From the NCBI RefSeq assembly GCF_029392855.1, contig NZ_CP113945.1, forward strand, positions 248,001-312,000: a stretch of 64,000 nt of DNA. Reading direction: 5' to 3'. Below, one piece after another: positions 9,114-18,752 of the stretch. The stretch comes from Lactobacillus sp. ESL0680. GTDB taxonomy: Bacteria > Bacillota > Bacilli > Lactobacillales > Lactobacillaceae. Under the pieces are notes generated by a model. The model did no database searches and had not been told where the DNA came from. It saw only the letters and a program-made list of their open reading frames with translations. The stretch's first letter is position 1. Every line of letters begins with the position of its first letter. The position numbers and the translations under genes are program-made.

Positions 9114-9979
9114 TGAAGACAAATCAAAAAAAGGCGTGGTTGTTCTTAGCGCCGACAATTATTTTTGTAACCTTATTCAGTATTTATCCGATTTTGCGAG
9201 CCTTTGGTATGAGCCTGCAAAAAGGTTCATTGATTGACTTGTCTTGGGCTGAATTTAGTAATTATCAGTATCTTTTTCATGATCCTGAATTTTGGTTGGC
9301 TATTAAGAATACTATTTTGTACGCTGTCATTTCTGTACCGGTAGGCTTGGCGATTTCAATCATGTTGGCGTGGATTATTTTTAGCAAAGTTAAGCACAAA
9401 GCGTTCTTTGAAACGACCTTCTTTATGCCGTATGTAACCTCAACGATTGCGATTGGGATTGTGTTTCGTTATATCTTCAACGGCGACTACGGGATGCTGA
9501 ACTTTATTCTGCGCAGTCTGCATTTGCCCGCACCCAATTGGATTGATGATCCAGCAATGTCATTAACGACGATTATTATCTTTGGCATTTGGACATCACT
9601 AGCCTTTAACATTGTTATTTTGATGGGGGCATTGCGCAATATTGACCCAAATTTCTACACAATTGCGGAGATGTACGGGGCCAGCGGCAAGGATAAGTTC
9701 TGGCGGATTACAATGCCGGAGTTAGTACCGACAATTGCCTTCTTGTTAACGATGAATGTGATTGGTGCCTTTAAAATTTATACTTCGGTTTACGCCTTAT
9801 TCAATGGTCAAGCCGGGGTTGGTAATTCCGCGACGACTGCAGTGTTCTATATTTATAACAAGTTCCAGATTGTTGGTACACCCGGTGTAGCGATGGCGGC
9901 GACAGTTATCTTGTTTTTAATTATTCTGCTAGCAACTTTTTTGCAGCGCAAAATGATGAAGAAGATTGGAGAAAATTAA
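9113..9979 (+). CDS. ugpA: ABC importer permease, UgpA/MalF type
   Basis: 288 residues with six membrane helices and the cytoplasmic EAA loop AEMYGASGKDKFWRITMPEL, which docks on the ATPase. The start overlaps the ATPase stop and the next gene begins one base after its stop, so the four genes are coupled. Together with UgpE it forms the translocation channel. Confidence 0.9.
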   Translation: MKTNQKKAWLFLAPTIIFVTLFSIYPILRAFGMSLQKGSLIDLSWAEFSNYQYLFHDPEFWLAIKNTILYAVISVPVGLAISIMLAWIIFSKVKHKAFFETTFFMPYVTSTIAIGIVFRYIFNGDYGMLNFILRSLHLPAPNWIDDPAMSLTTIIIFGIWTSLAFNIVILMGALRNIDPNFYTIAEMYGASGKDKFWRITMPELVPTIAFLLTMNVIGAFKIYTSVYALFNGQAGVGNSATTAVFYIYNKFQIVGTPGVAMAATVILFLIILLATFLQRKMMKKIGEN

Positions 9980-10804
9980 ATGAAAAAACTACGTTTAGGT
10001 GTTTTATTCAGCTATCTTATTTTGTTCATCTTCGCAGTCATCACGGTTTTTCCGTTTGTTTATATGCTTTTAGGCGGATTAATGAGTTTTCAAGAGACGA
10101 CCTCAATTCCGCCGACACTCATTCCGCACCATTTTGAATGGAGCAATTATGCTAAGGTTTTCGCACAAGCTCCCTTTGCGCGGTACTTTTTCAATACGAT
10201 ATTAACTGCCAGTATTACAACAATTGTCAGTTTGTTCAACTCACTATTAGGTGCCTTTGCGATGGTTAATCTGCACTTTAAGGGCAAGGGAGTTGTGCAG
10301 ATGGTGCTGCTATCGTTATTAATGGTGCCAGGAGAAGCAATTATTTTTACCAATTACAACACGATTGCTCATCTGGGACTGCTTAATACCTACATTGGGT
10401 TGGTGCTGCCGTTTTTGACGTCAATTTTTTATATGTATTACCTGCAGAGTTATTTTGGTTCAATTTCGGACACAATTTATAAAGCGGCGATGATCGATGG
10501 CGCTAGTGATTGGGAGTACATTTGGAAGATTTTGGTGCCCATGTCCAAGGGCGGTCTGTTTACTGTGGGCTTACTTAGTTTTATTTCTGGCTGGAACTCA
10601 TTCTTGTGGCCGTTATTAGTAACTAATGAAGACACGATGCGGCTGCTTAATAATGGGTTAGCCACGTTTGCTTCGGATGCTGGGAGTGAAACCCAACTTC
10701 AATTAGCGGCGGCAACGTTGACAGTTTTGCCCATTTTGATTTTGTACTTTATTTTTAGAAAACAGATTATCCAAGGAGTTGTGCGCAATGACCTTAAAGG
10801 ATAG
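9980..10804 (+). CDS. ugpE: ABC importer permease, UgpE/MalG type
   Basis: 274 residues with six membrane helices; EAA loop reads KAAMIDGASDWEYIWKILVP. It overlaps the start of the downstream hydrolase by 17 bases. The pair of permeases matches the carbohydrate-uptake (CUT1) class used for glycerol-3-phosphate, its diesters or oligosaccharides. Confidence 0.9.
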   Translation: MKKLRLGVLFSYLILFIFAVITVFPFVYMLLGGLMSFQETTSIPPTLIPHHFEWSNYAKVFAQAPFARYFFNTILTASITTIVSLFNSLLGAFAMVNLHFKGKGVVQMVLLSLLMVPGEAIIFTNYNTIAHLGLLNTYIGLVLPFLTSIFYMYYLQSYFGSISDTIYKAAMIDGASDWEYIWKILVPMSKGGLFTVGLLSFISGWNSFLWPLLVTNEDTMRLLNNGLATFASDAGSETQLQLAAATLTVLPILILYFIFRKQIIQGVVRNDLKG

Positions 10805-12083
10805 AACAACAATTACTTTTTATAATGGACTGACGACAATTGGCGGGCCGATGATTGAGGTTGCTTATCATAAGTCGCACGTGCTGTTTGACCTAGGTGA
10901 AGTTTATCGACCTGAGTTAAACTTGCCGGATGAAAGTTTTGCGACGTTAATTAAAAACCAATTAATTGGGGATGTTCCTAATTTTTATGATCCACAATTG
11001 ACAGGCAAGGCAATCGATCACGAACGTTTTGAATATGCGGCTGCTTACATGTCGCACCTTCATCTTGACCACAGTAAGGCAATGAACTTTTTGGCACCAG
11101 AGATACCACTTTATGCGGGACCGATTACTGCTAAAATGCTGCCTGCGCTCAATGAACGGGGAGATTTTCTATTGCCAGCTGCAGGACATGCGGCTAATTA
11201 TACTAGGCCGATTATTGTGGCTGAATATCGTCAGCCAATTAAGGTCGGTGAGATTACCCTTGAAGTGTGGCCAAGCGATCACGATGCCTATGGAGCAACT
11301 GGCTTAATTGTTACAACGCCAGATAAGAAAATCGCTTATACGGGCGACATTCGGCTGCATGGTTATCATCCCGACTGGGTGCACCAATTTTTAGCAACTG
11401 CTAAGGGCAGTGATGTGTTAATCATTGAAGGCACCGGTGTCTCATGGCCAGAAGAACATCATGACCAAAGTAGTGAGGAGTTTACTGGTCCGAAAAATGA
11501 GCAGGAATTGACGGAGCAGATAGTAAAGCTGCAAGAAGCTAATCCTAATCGCCAGATGACTTTTAATACTTATCTGACAAATGTCGAGCGTCTGTTAAGA
11601 ATTATCAGCGACTCGCCACGGCAAGTTGTCTTGCATGCGGCGCGGGCACATTTGCTCAAAGAAAGTTTAAATAAGGATTATCCGTATTATTACTTGCCGC
11701 AAGATAAAAGGTTTGCTGACTTAAAACCTGAATTGGCGGTTCCTTATCAGGAATTGCTGGCAGACAAGAGCAAATATCTGTGGCAGGCAGTAGCTGATTT
11801 TGACAAGCTGCAGGAGGGTGGTATCTATCTTCATTCTAATGCTGAACCGTTAGGGGAATTTGATCCGGCATATCGCCCATTCGTCCAGCAGTTTGCCGCA
11901 AAGCAGATTGAGTTCAAGTCGTTGCGCTGCTCGGGTCATGCCGATGTTAAAGAGCTCAAAGAAATTATTGGCGAGGTTCAGCCAGCAATACTAATCCCGG
12001 TACACACATTGCATCCGGAACTGGAGAAGAACCCATTTGGTGAGCGGATTTTACCTAAGCGTAAGCAAATAATTACGCTTTAG
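10788..12083 (+). CDS. Metallo-beta-lactamase-fold hydrolase, RNase J/beta-CASP-like
   Basis: 431 residues from ATG 10788, preceded by AAGGAG at 10773-10778; a TTG at 10779 is the only longer reading. The metal-binding motif HLHLDH is at 90-95, YTGDIRLHG supplies a further Asp, and the C-terminal CSGHAD and IPVHTLHPE match beta-CASP motifs. It is embedded between the permeases and the binding protein, which suggests it processes the imported compound, perhaps a phosphodiester, instead of acting as a general RNase. That role is inference from context. Confidence 0.75.
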   Translation: MTLKDRTTITFYNGLTTIGGPMIEVAYHKSHVLFDLGEVYRPELNLPDESFATLIKNQLIGDVPNFYDPQLTGKAIDHERFEYAAAYMSHLHLDHSKAMNFLAPEIPLYAGPITAKMLPALNERGDFLLPAAGHAANYTRPIIVAEYRQPIKVGEITLEVWPSDHDAYGATGLIVTTPDKKIAYTGDIRLHGYHPDWVHQFLATAKGSDVLIIEGTGVSWPEEHHDQSSEEFTGPKNEQELTEQIVKLQEANPNRQMTFNTYLTNVERLLRIISDSPRQVVLHAARAHLLKESLNKDYPYYYLPQDKRFADLKPELAVPYQELLADKSKYLWQAVADFDKLQEGGIYLHSNAEPLGEFDPAYRPFVQQFAAKQIEFKSLRCSGHADVKELKEIIGEVQPAILIPVHTLHPELEKNPFGERILPKRKQIITL

Positions 12084-12130
12084 TGAATCAAAAATTGTTG
12101 TTTAGTTTTTGTTTTTAGGAGGTTTACCTA

Positions 12131-13435
12131 ATGAAGTTTAGTAAAAAGCTTGCTGCGGCTTTGGCCACGGGATTAATTTTGCTGGGGACGGCTGCGTGTT
12201 CTAATGGCGGGTCTTCATCGTCAGGTACGAGTGCTGATAAAATCCCAACTAAAATTACCAAGAAGACGACTGTTGTCTTTTGGAATGGGATGACCGGTGT
12301 GCAACAGGAAACGCTGAAGAAGTTGACCCAGAAGTTTGAGCAAAAGAACCCAAATATTACGGTTAAATTGGAAAATCAAGGGGCATACAATGATTTGCAG
12401 GCAAAAATCAATTCGACCCTGCAGTCGCCGAATAATTTGCCAACGATTACCCAAGCTTACCCTGATTGGCTCTATACCGCATCAAAGAATAAGTTGCTGG
12501 TTGACCTAAAGCCATACATTAATAATCAGAATGTTGGCTGGGGCAGTGCTGCTGCTTCAAAGATTAAACCGGCATTACTTACGGGCGCGCAAATTGGCGG
12601 TGTGCAATACGGGATTCCGTTTAATAAGTCAATTGAAACTCTGACTTACAATGCCGATATGTTTAAGAAGTACGGTATTGAAAAGGCACCGGCAACAATG
12701 GCTGAACTCAAGCAGGACGCACAAATTATTTATACCAAGAGTCACCACCAGGTTGTTGGTGCTGGCTTTGATTCCTTATCTAACTATTATGTTTTAGGGA
12801 TGAAGAATGAGGGCGTTGATTTTTCAAGCAAGATTGACTTCAATGGTGCTACGTCTAAGAAGGTTATCAATTATTATGCCGATGGTATCAAGGCTGGTTA
12901 CTTTGAAATTGCCGGCTCAGAACATTACTTATCAGGTCCTTTTGCCAATCGTAAAGTAGCAATGTATATCGGGACTTCTGCTGGTGAAGGCTTTGTTAAA
13001 AAGGGTGTCGGCAATCGGTTTACTTATGATGTGGCACCGCGTCCTGGTAAATACACAATGCAGCAGGGAACAGATATTTACATGTTCAAACATGCGACTG
13101 CTGAACAAAAAGCAGCTGCCTTTATGTACATTAAGTTCTTAGTTTCCAAGAGTAGTCAGCTAGAATGGGCTAATGCGACTGGTTATATCCCAGTTAACCA
13201 AGAAGTTGTTGATTCTAAGGAATACAAGGCTAACAAGAAGATTAAGCTGCCAGCTAAATTAGAAGATGCAATGAAGAACCTGTACAGTGTGCCAGTTGTT
13301 AAGAATGCTGGTGCTGCTTATAGTGAGCTCAATCCGATTATGCAAAATATTCTGTCTGCAGCGCAAAAGAAGCAGGCAGTTGATAATGCAATCAAGTCTG
13401 GCAAGTCAAAATTTAATGCTGCATGGCAACAATAA
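12131..13435 (+). CDS. ugpB: Extracellular solute-binding lipoprotein 1, UgpB-like
   Basis: 434 residues. Lipoprotein signal with lipobox LGTAAC, lipidated Cys at 23, then a Ser/Gly linker and a type I periplasmic-binding fold beginning KKTTVVFWNGMTG. The AGGAGG site lies 8 bases upstream. It closes the importer operon and should deliver the substrate to the two permeases. It is closely similar to the lipoprotein at 15333 (shared ITVKLE.QGAYNDLQ, YTMQQGTDIYMF), so one is a duplicate of the other. Confidence 0.9.
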   Translation: MKFSKKLAAALATGLILLGTAACSNGGSSSSGTSADKIPTKITKKTTVVFWNGMTGVQQETLKKLTQKFEQKNPNITVKLENQGAYNDLQAKINSTLQSPNNLPTITQAYPDWLYTASKNKLLVDLKPYINNQNVGWGSAAASKIKPALLTGAQIGGVQYGIPFNKSIETLTYNADMFKKYGIEKAPATMAELKQDAQIIYTKSHHQVVGAGFDSLSNYYVLGMKNEGVDFSSKIDFNGATSKKVINYYADGIKAGYFEIAGSEHYLSGPFANRKVAMYIGTSAGEGFVKKGVGNRFTYDVAPRPGKYTMQQGTDIYMFKHATAEQKAAAFMYIKFLVSKSSQLEWANATGYIPVNQEVVDSKEYKANKKIKLPAKLEDAMKNLYSVPVVKNAGAAYSELNPIMQNILSAAQKKQAVDNAIKSGKSKFNAAWQQ

Positions 13436-13465
13436 AAACTGAATAACAAATTACGCTAATTAAAA

Positions 13466-13497
13466 ATGTCTGTCCTATGTGGGGCAGGCATTTTTTG
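13466..13497 (+). terminator. Terminator of the Ugp-type operon
   Basis: GC-rich hairpin TGTCTGTCC-TATGT-GGGGCAGGCA (with wobble pairs) followed by six T. Confidence 0.75.
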
Positions 13498-13578
13498 ATA
13501 TATTAAAGCGAGGAACTATTGATGTTTATATGTTTAGCGACTACAATAATTTAAGTAATTTATTGTGAGGTATTAATA

Positions 13579-15075
13579 ATGAAAATCAGCAAAAAAATTA
13601 TCATATTGCTTGGCACGGTAATACTAGCTGGACCTGCTATGTTGGCAAGTCAGCCAGCCCAAGTTCAAGCTTCGACTAACCAAACTAATTTAAAAATCAA
13701 TCATTCGCGTGTTTATAATAAATATGGTCAAAAGCTATTGTCTTATCGTGGTAAAAGCTCTTTGATTACTGCTAAGTCAATTAATGTGGCTAGTCAAGCA
13801 GTACCAACAACAGATCCACGGTCTAAGAATTATTCTTTTCATGATGAGAATTGGGATTGGTATTACCTACCATATAAAATGATTAATGGAAAAACATATT
13901 ATAGTATTGGTCATGGCGGTTATATTAAAGCAGCCAATGTGACAAAGATCAATGGTCAGTCACTTTTGGCAAATCAAGCTTCAATTAAGCTGACTGAGAA
14001 GATGTTTGATGATAAAAAAGCCAATACAATTAGGGTATATGACGCAGATTTAGGCAAAAAAATCTCGAAACATTTTACACCAGGTCAAAAGGTAGTTGTA
14101 GATGCTGTAACAGATGGTAGTGATATAGACTATCAAGTTGACGAGGGCTATTCAACTATGTATCGCATTAAGGGGAGTAATCAATTCTTAGATGAAGATT
14201 ATGATGATGGTGAAGTTTTAACTACAGTTTATAGTAAAAAAGATTTGCAATTACTGCCATGCAGTACGCATATGGCTGTTCTGACAACTAAAGACACCAA
14301 TTATTATACATACAAGGGCAAAGTAGCTACTCAGAGTGTAATTCCTAATTCGAACTTGGTTATTGTTCCTGATAATACACCAAATTCAGTTGTTCAGGGA
14401 ATTACTGTCAAGAAGGGCAGAATTGAATATGCAACTAAGGCATTTTATTTGCGTGAACCTGGGCAAACTGAACCTGAATTATTTTATCAAGTTGAGTCTA
14501 TAGTAAGGGATGGCAGCTATGCGCTTCTTAAAGCAACTGATATTAAGTATATCTATGGTATTAAATTGGCCCCGCTCAATACTAAAGAAGATGCATTGGC
14601 TGATAAGCCTCTAGCTTCAACTACTAAACGTGCGGAGTTAAAGCAATTACTGGATCAAGCTCCAGAAATTAGGGCTAGTGAAAAATATCGTTATTCTAGT
14701 AATGGTAGCAGTTCATACGAGTATTATTTTAAAAAAGCTCAAATTGCCTATGATTCATTAATTAGTACAGATGCTGAGGTTCAGCAAGCTATCACGGATC
14801 TTAAAGCAGCTGTTACCGGACTTAATAGTGGTCAGAGAATAAAAGTTAAGGATATTAATCATTTAACTGCTAAGGAAGCCAAAGCGATTATTCCTTTAGC
14901 TAACAGTGATCTTGAAACTAAGTATCCTAAGGAAACAAATCATTATTATAATGCCCGGTTTAATAAAGATAATACTGAGTTAGATGTATATTTATCAGAT
15001 TATACGGTTAAACCAGCTGTCACTACTAAGGTAGGCAAGCTGAACATTGCAGATTATGTAGAAGTAGAAAAATAA
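13579..15075 (+). CDS. Secreted SLAP-domain surface protein with FIVAR-like module
   Basis: 498 residues. Signal peptide of about 32 residues ending SQPAQVQA. Residues about 40-125 form a SLAP (lactobacillus surface layer) module: VYNKYGQKLLS and NGKTYYSIGHGGYIKAANV are the typical sequences that bind the wall non-covalently. The middle (130-350) is a lineage-specific domain I do not recognise. Residues about 350-410 resemble a FIVAR three-helix module (ELKQLLDQA...AITDLKAAVTGLN). No LPXTG anchor. It is placed between two paralogous binding-protein genes with its own terminator, so it interrupts what was probably a tandem duplication. Confidence 0.75.
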   Translation: MKISKKIIILLGTVILAGPAMLASQPAQVQASTNQTNLKINHSRVYNKYGQKLLSYRGKSSLITAKSINVASQAVPTTDPRSKNYSFHDENWDWYYLPYKMINGKTYYSIGHGGYIKAANVTKINGQSLLANQASIKLTEKMFDDKKANTIRVYDADLGKKISKHFTPGQKVVVDAVTDGSDIDYQVDEGYSTMYRIKGSNQFLDEDYDDGEVLTTVYSKKDLQLLPCSTHMAVLTTKDTNYYTYKGKVATQSVIPNSNLVIVPDNTPNSVVQGITVKKGRIEYATKAFYLREPGQTEPELFYQVESIVRDGSYALLKATDIKYIYGIKLAPLNTKEDALADKPLASTTKRAELKQLLDQAPEIRASEKYRYSSNGSSSYEYYFKKAQIAYDSLISTDAEVQQAITDLKAAVTGLNSGQRIKVKDINHLTAKEAKAIIPLANSDLETKYPKETNHYYNARFNKDNTELDVYLSDYTVKPAVTTKVGKLNIADYVEVEK

Positions 15076-15083
15076 AATATTTT

Positions 15084-15120
15084 AAGACTGATTGTTTCAA
15101 CTCGCAATCAGTCTTTTTTT
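15084..15120 (+). terminator. Terminator after the SLAP protein
   Basis: Stem AAGACTGATTG / CAATCAGTCTT, then seven T. Confidence 0.85.
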
Positions 15121-15214
15121 ATTCATAAAATTAGAACAAACTGGTAACTTTTAAATTTTATTCGATAAAAATACGAACTTTAACTATAATTAAATATAAT
15201 ATTTTTACAAAAGC

Positions 15215-15265
15215 CGAATTTTTGGCGAAAATTTAGTTGTAATTTTACAGAGCTTGCTATACAAT
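15215..15265 (+). promoter_or_regulatory. Promoter and shared box before binding protein 2
   Basis: TTGTAA (15237-15242), 17-base spacer, TACAAT (15260-15265), with CGAATTTTTG at 15215-15224 upstream, the same 10-mer as before the importer operon at 7928. Confidence 0.65.
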
Positions 15266-15332
15266 TAACAAGAATTATTAATTGGTATTTTATTGCAGAT
15301 TAAAAGCAATTATTTTTGGAGGAAAATCTAAA

Positions 15333-16634
15333 ATGAAATTCGGGAAAAAGCTTGCAACACTTGCAGTGGCAGGCTTGGCTTTAATGGGAACTGCTGCTTG
15401 TTCAAAGAGCAATTCGTCAACTTCAACTAACACTAAAATTCCTAAAGTAACTAAGAAAACTACGGTTGTTTTTTGGCACGGAATGCAAGGTGCACAGGAA
15501 AACACTTTGAAGAGCTTAACCAAGGAATTTGAGAAGAAGAATCCTAACATTACGGTTAAGTTGGAAGAGCAAGGCGCTTATAACGACTTACAATCTAAGA
15601 TTAATTCGACCTTGCAATCACCAAAGGACCTGCCGACAATTACTCAGGCTTATCCTGATTGGCTCGAAAGTGCTGCTAAGAACAAGATGTTGGTTAATCT
15701 GACACCATACGTTAATAACAAGGACGTTGGTTGGGGCAGTCAACAAGAAAGTGGTATTAAGTCCGATTTGCTTGATGGTGCTAAGATTAATGGCACCCAA
15801 TACGGGATTCCGTTTAACAAGTCAATCGAAATTTTGATTTATAATCCAGCAATGCTGAAGCAATACGGAATTAAGAAAGTTCCAACCACGATGGCGGAAC
15901 TTAAGCAGGCTGCCCAAACAATCTACCAAAAGAGCAACCATAAGGTAGTTGGTGCTGGCTTTGATGCTTTGGACAACTATTACGTATTAGGGATGAAGAA
16001 TGCTGGGCAAAACTTCTCCAGCAAGATTGATTTTGCTGGAAATGATTCTAAGAAGATCATCAATTACTTTGCCGATGGTGAAAAAGCCGGTTACTTTAGA
16101 ATGCCGGGTTCAGACAAGTACCTCTACATTCCGTTTACTAACAAGAAGTTGGCAATGATGGTTACTTCTTCATCAACTGAAACTTGGATTAAGCAGGCAG
16201 CCAAGAAAGGCTTTACCTATGATGTTGCTGCACGTCCGAGCAAATACACAATGCAGCAAGGAACCGATATTTACATGTTTAACCACGCAACAGCTATGCA
16301 AAAGTCAGCAGCCTTCATGTATATGAAGTTCTTGGCTTCGGAATCAAGTCAAGCTAAGTGGGCTAAAGAAACTGGCTATATTCCAGTTAATGAGAATGTG
16401 GCTAAGACTAAGAGTTACAAGGCTAACAAGTCTCTGAAATTGCCAGCCAAGTTAGAGAATGTTTTGCAGACTAATACGATGTACAGTGTGCCGGTAATTA
16501 AAGATTCCGGTGCAACTTACAGTCAATTGCCAGCAATTATGCAATCAATCTTGTCAGCTGCACAAAAGAAGCAGAATGTTAACAATGCGATTAACACAGG
16601 CAAGACAAAATTTGACGCTGCATGGAAGCAATAA
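15333..16634 (+). CDS. Extracellular solute-binding lipoprotein 2, UgpB-like
   Basis: 433 residues from ATG 15333, preceded by GGAGG; an upstream in-frame start at 15282 is rejected because it would mask the signal peptide. Lipobox LMGTAAC with Cys 23. It is a close paralogue of the protein at 12131, differing mainly in surface loops and in binding-region residues (e.g. FWHGM instead of FWNGM, EILIYNP instead of ETLTYNA). With no permeases of its own it probably feeds the importer at 8-11 kb, widening its substrate range. Own promoter and terminator. Confidence 0.9.
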   Translation: MKFGKKLATLAVAGLALMGTAACSKSNSSTSTNTKIPKVTKKTTVVFWHGMQGAQENTLKSLTKEFEKKNPNITVKLEEQGAYNDLQSKINSTLQSPKDLPTITQAYPDWLESAAKNKMLVNLTPYVNNKDVGWGSQQESGIKSDLLDGAKINGTQYGIPFNKSIEILIYNPAMLKQYGIKKVPTTMAELKQAAQTIYQKSNHKVVGAGFDALDNYYVLGMKNAGQNFSSKIDFAGNDSKKIINYFADGEKAGYFRMPGSDKYLYIPFTNKKLAMMVTSSSTETWIKQAAKKGFTYDVAARPSKYTMQQGTDIYMFNHATAMQKSAAFMYMKFLASESSQAKWAKETGYIPVNENVAKTKSYKANKSLKLPAKLENVLQTNTMYSVPVIKDSGATYSQLPAIMQSILSAAQKKQNVNNAINTGKTKFDAAWKQ

Positions 16635-16652
16635 TTAGGTAAATTATTTTAT

Positions 16653-16685
16653 AAAAAAACAGGCCGTTGGGTCTGTTTTTTATTT
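16653..16685 (+). terminator. Terminator after binding protein 2
   Basis: AAAACAGGCC-GTTG-GGTCTGTTTT hairpin with T tract. Confidence 0.8.
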
Positions 16686-16774
16686 ATTGTTTTTTGCTTG
16701 AATGGTAAGATAAATAAAGCATAGGATTGATCGTTTTTGTGGTCAATTAGATTAAAGAGCTAGGGGTGAACGCG

Positions 16775-17692
16775 GTGATTAGAGAACAATCTTTTCCTGT
16801 AGATACCGAATATAAGTGGTATGACATCAGTAATTTGAGTGAGGAAGACAGCAACAGGCTGCAGGATGATTTTAATTTCACTCCTGATATGATTTCTTAT
16901 ATTTCTGACCGCCACGAACGTCCGCACTATGACTATGATACGCATACGCAAATTCACTTGTTGGTTTATGATGTGCCTATTTGGCCGACCAAGTCGATTA
17001 AGCATTTTACGTCGCACCCAATTACTTTTTTAGTCTCTGGTGAAAATATTTTTACATTCCATACGGAATCAACCAGTTATGTCTTTGATGAATTTAACGA
17101 TCAGCCGATGCGGCGCAAATTGGCACAAGCTCAAGATGTAACAGAACTATTGATGAAGTTTCTGCTATTTTCATCGCAGTACTTCCAGCGGGCAATCACG
17201 CAATTAGATGTTGAGCGCAATAGTTTGGACCAAAAGTTGTCCGACGACATTGATAATCATGACTTAGTGGAATTATCAAATATTGAAAAAAGTTTAGTTT
17301 ATTTGTCTAGCTCAATTCAGACAGATTTAATGATGCTTCATAGTTTAAAATTATCAAAATTAGACTTTACCAAATATGCGCGTGAGCGGTTGGATGATGT
17401 TTTAATTGAATCTAATCAGGCTGCAGAAATGGTGAAGATTTCGCAGCAGGTAACGGCAACTTTGTCAGCGACTTCCAATAATATGATGAATAATAACCTG
17501 AACGACACGATGAAATTCCTGACGGTATGGTCACTAGTTCTGACGATTCCGACAATTTTGACCGGTTTTTACGGCATGAATGTCAGCTTGCCGGTAGGAC
17601 ACAAACCATCTGACTGGATTGCAATTACCGTTTTTGCCATTGTTTTGATGGTGTGGTTAATTATTTTAATGAAACGACATCATTTCTTCTAA
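16775..17692 (+). CDS. corA: CorA-family Mg2+/Co2+ transporter
   Basis: 305 residues from GTG 16775, which sits 8 bases after AGGGG; GTG 16766 is an in-frame alternative. A long acidic N-terminal cytoplasmic domain with helical funnel leads to two C-terminal membrane helices. The signature YGMN is present between them (about residue 268), followed by a Pro-rich loop and a terminal MKRHHFF. CorA forms a pentameric magnesium channel. The next gene starts 14 bases downstream. Confidence 0.92.
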   Translation: MIREQSFPVDTEYKWYDISNLSEEDSNRLQDDFNFTPDMISYISDRHERPHYDYDTHTQIHLLVYDVPIWPTKSIKHFTSHPITFLVSGENIFTFHTESTSYVFDEFNDQPMRRKLAQAQDVTELLMKFLLFSSQYFQRAITQLDVERNSLDQKLSDDIDNHDLVELSNIEKSLVYLSSSIQTDLMMLHSLKLSKLDFTKYARERLDDVLIESNQAAEMVKISQQVTATLSATSNNMMNNNLNDTMKFLTVWSLVLTIPTILTGFYGMNVSLPVGHKPSDWIAITVFAIVLMVWLIILMKRHHFF

Positions 17693-17706
17693 ATTGAGGC
17701 TAATTT

Positions 17707-18627
17707 ATGAAAAATAAAATTGTGGTTGGTTCATTAATTGCGGCGCTTTTGTCATTTATGCTTTATTCAGCCAACTTGAAGCGGGTTGAAAATACCAGCG
17801 TGCATATTGTCAGTCCGCAAAATAAAGTAGTTAAAAAAGGTGCTGCTGCGAAAAAAGGCCATGAGCCGAGCGTTGCCGAGGTTGAGTACACCGCAGATGT
17901 TAAGGTTGAATCCGGCAGCGACAAGGATTGGGCCCAGCAGATTGAACAGGTGATGGGCAAAGACAAAAGTTATCAAGTCTGTGTGCAGGACTTAAATTCG
18001 CACAAGTTTGCCCGGGTTAATAATACGGTTAAGGCACATGGCGTGACTGCCAGCAGCCGGCTATATTTATTAGCCGCGATTTACTACCAGGAGCAGCATG
18101 GTAAGTTAACTTCACGCACGGCAATTAAAATCAAAAAGGCTGATCGCGTTAAGGGTGAACAAATGTTAAAACCCGGCTATGCTTATGGCATTGCTTACTT
18201 GAAGCAGGCAATGATGCATGGCAATAAGACTGCTGCTAATGCCTTGTTGCGCAAAGTTGGTCCAAATAAAGTTAATGAAATTATTGACCAAATGGGCGCG
18301 ACTAAGACTAAGGTTGGCAGTAAGTTTACTGCTGATCCAGTAAGCATGACGACGGCAACTGACTTAGCTAATGTAACGAGTAATTTATACCAGAATAGAA
18401 CTCTTAGTCGGCAATATGCGAATTTAGCTTTAGGCGCGCTCAATCTAACCAGGTCTAAGTCGCAGCTCGTTCACGGACTTCATGGTCAAATATACACGGT
18501 TTCTGATAGCAAGTCAGCAGTGGCAATTGTCCAAAATGGCGCTCATGCATATTGCATGAGTGTTTGGTGCAGTGATGATGCGGCTTTTGCCAATTTGGGA
18601 CAGACCATTAATCGCTTTTTTAAATAA
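17707..18627 (+). CDS. Beta-lactamase-like secreted protein, catalytic motifs missing
   Basis: 306 residues with an N-terminal membrane anchor (about 7-23) and a class A beta-lactamase/serine-hydrolase-like domain. The helix that should carry the catalytic SxxK reads TASSRLYLLAAIYYQEQHG with no Lys; the usual KTG region reads HGLHG; and the SDN loop is replaced by NKTAANALL. The fold therefore seems kept and catalysis lost. A role in binding cell wall peptides or as a scaffold is possible; this is inference. It lies directly after corA and ends at a terminator. Confidence 0.75.
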   Translation: MKNKIVVGSLIAALLSFMLYSANLKRVENTSVHIVSPQNKVVKKGAAAKKGHEPSVAEVEYTADVKVESGSDKDWAQQIEQVMGKDKSYQVCVQDLNSHKFARVNNTVKAHGVTASSRLYLLAAIYYQEQHGKLTSRTAIKIKKADRVKGEQMLKPGYAYGIAYLKQAMMHGNKTAANALLRKVGPNKVNEIIDQMGATKTKVGSKFTADPVSMTTATDLANVTSNLYQNRTLSRQYANLALGALNLTRSKSQLVHGLHGQIYTVSDSKSAVAIVQNGAHAYCMSVWCSDDAAFANLGQTINRFFK

Positions 18628-18637
18628 TAATGAAGAC

Positions 18638-18664
18638 AAGCCTTATGTTAGTAAGGCTTTTTTG
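18638..18664 (+). terminator. Terminator after the beta-lactamase-like gene
   Basis: AAGCCTTA-TGTTAG-TAAGGCTT followed by T residues. Confidence 0.75.
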
Positions 18665-18752
18665 TTTAATTGAAAATAATTTACAGCTTGTAGATTGTAA
18701 TCTTCACATTGTAGTGTTATATTATTCATCGTGCTAGTAGAGGAGGCGTGGA

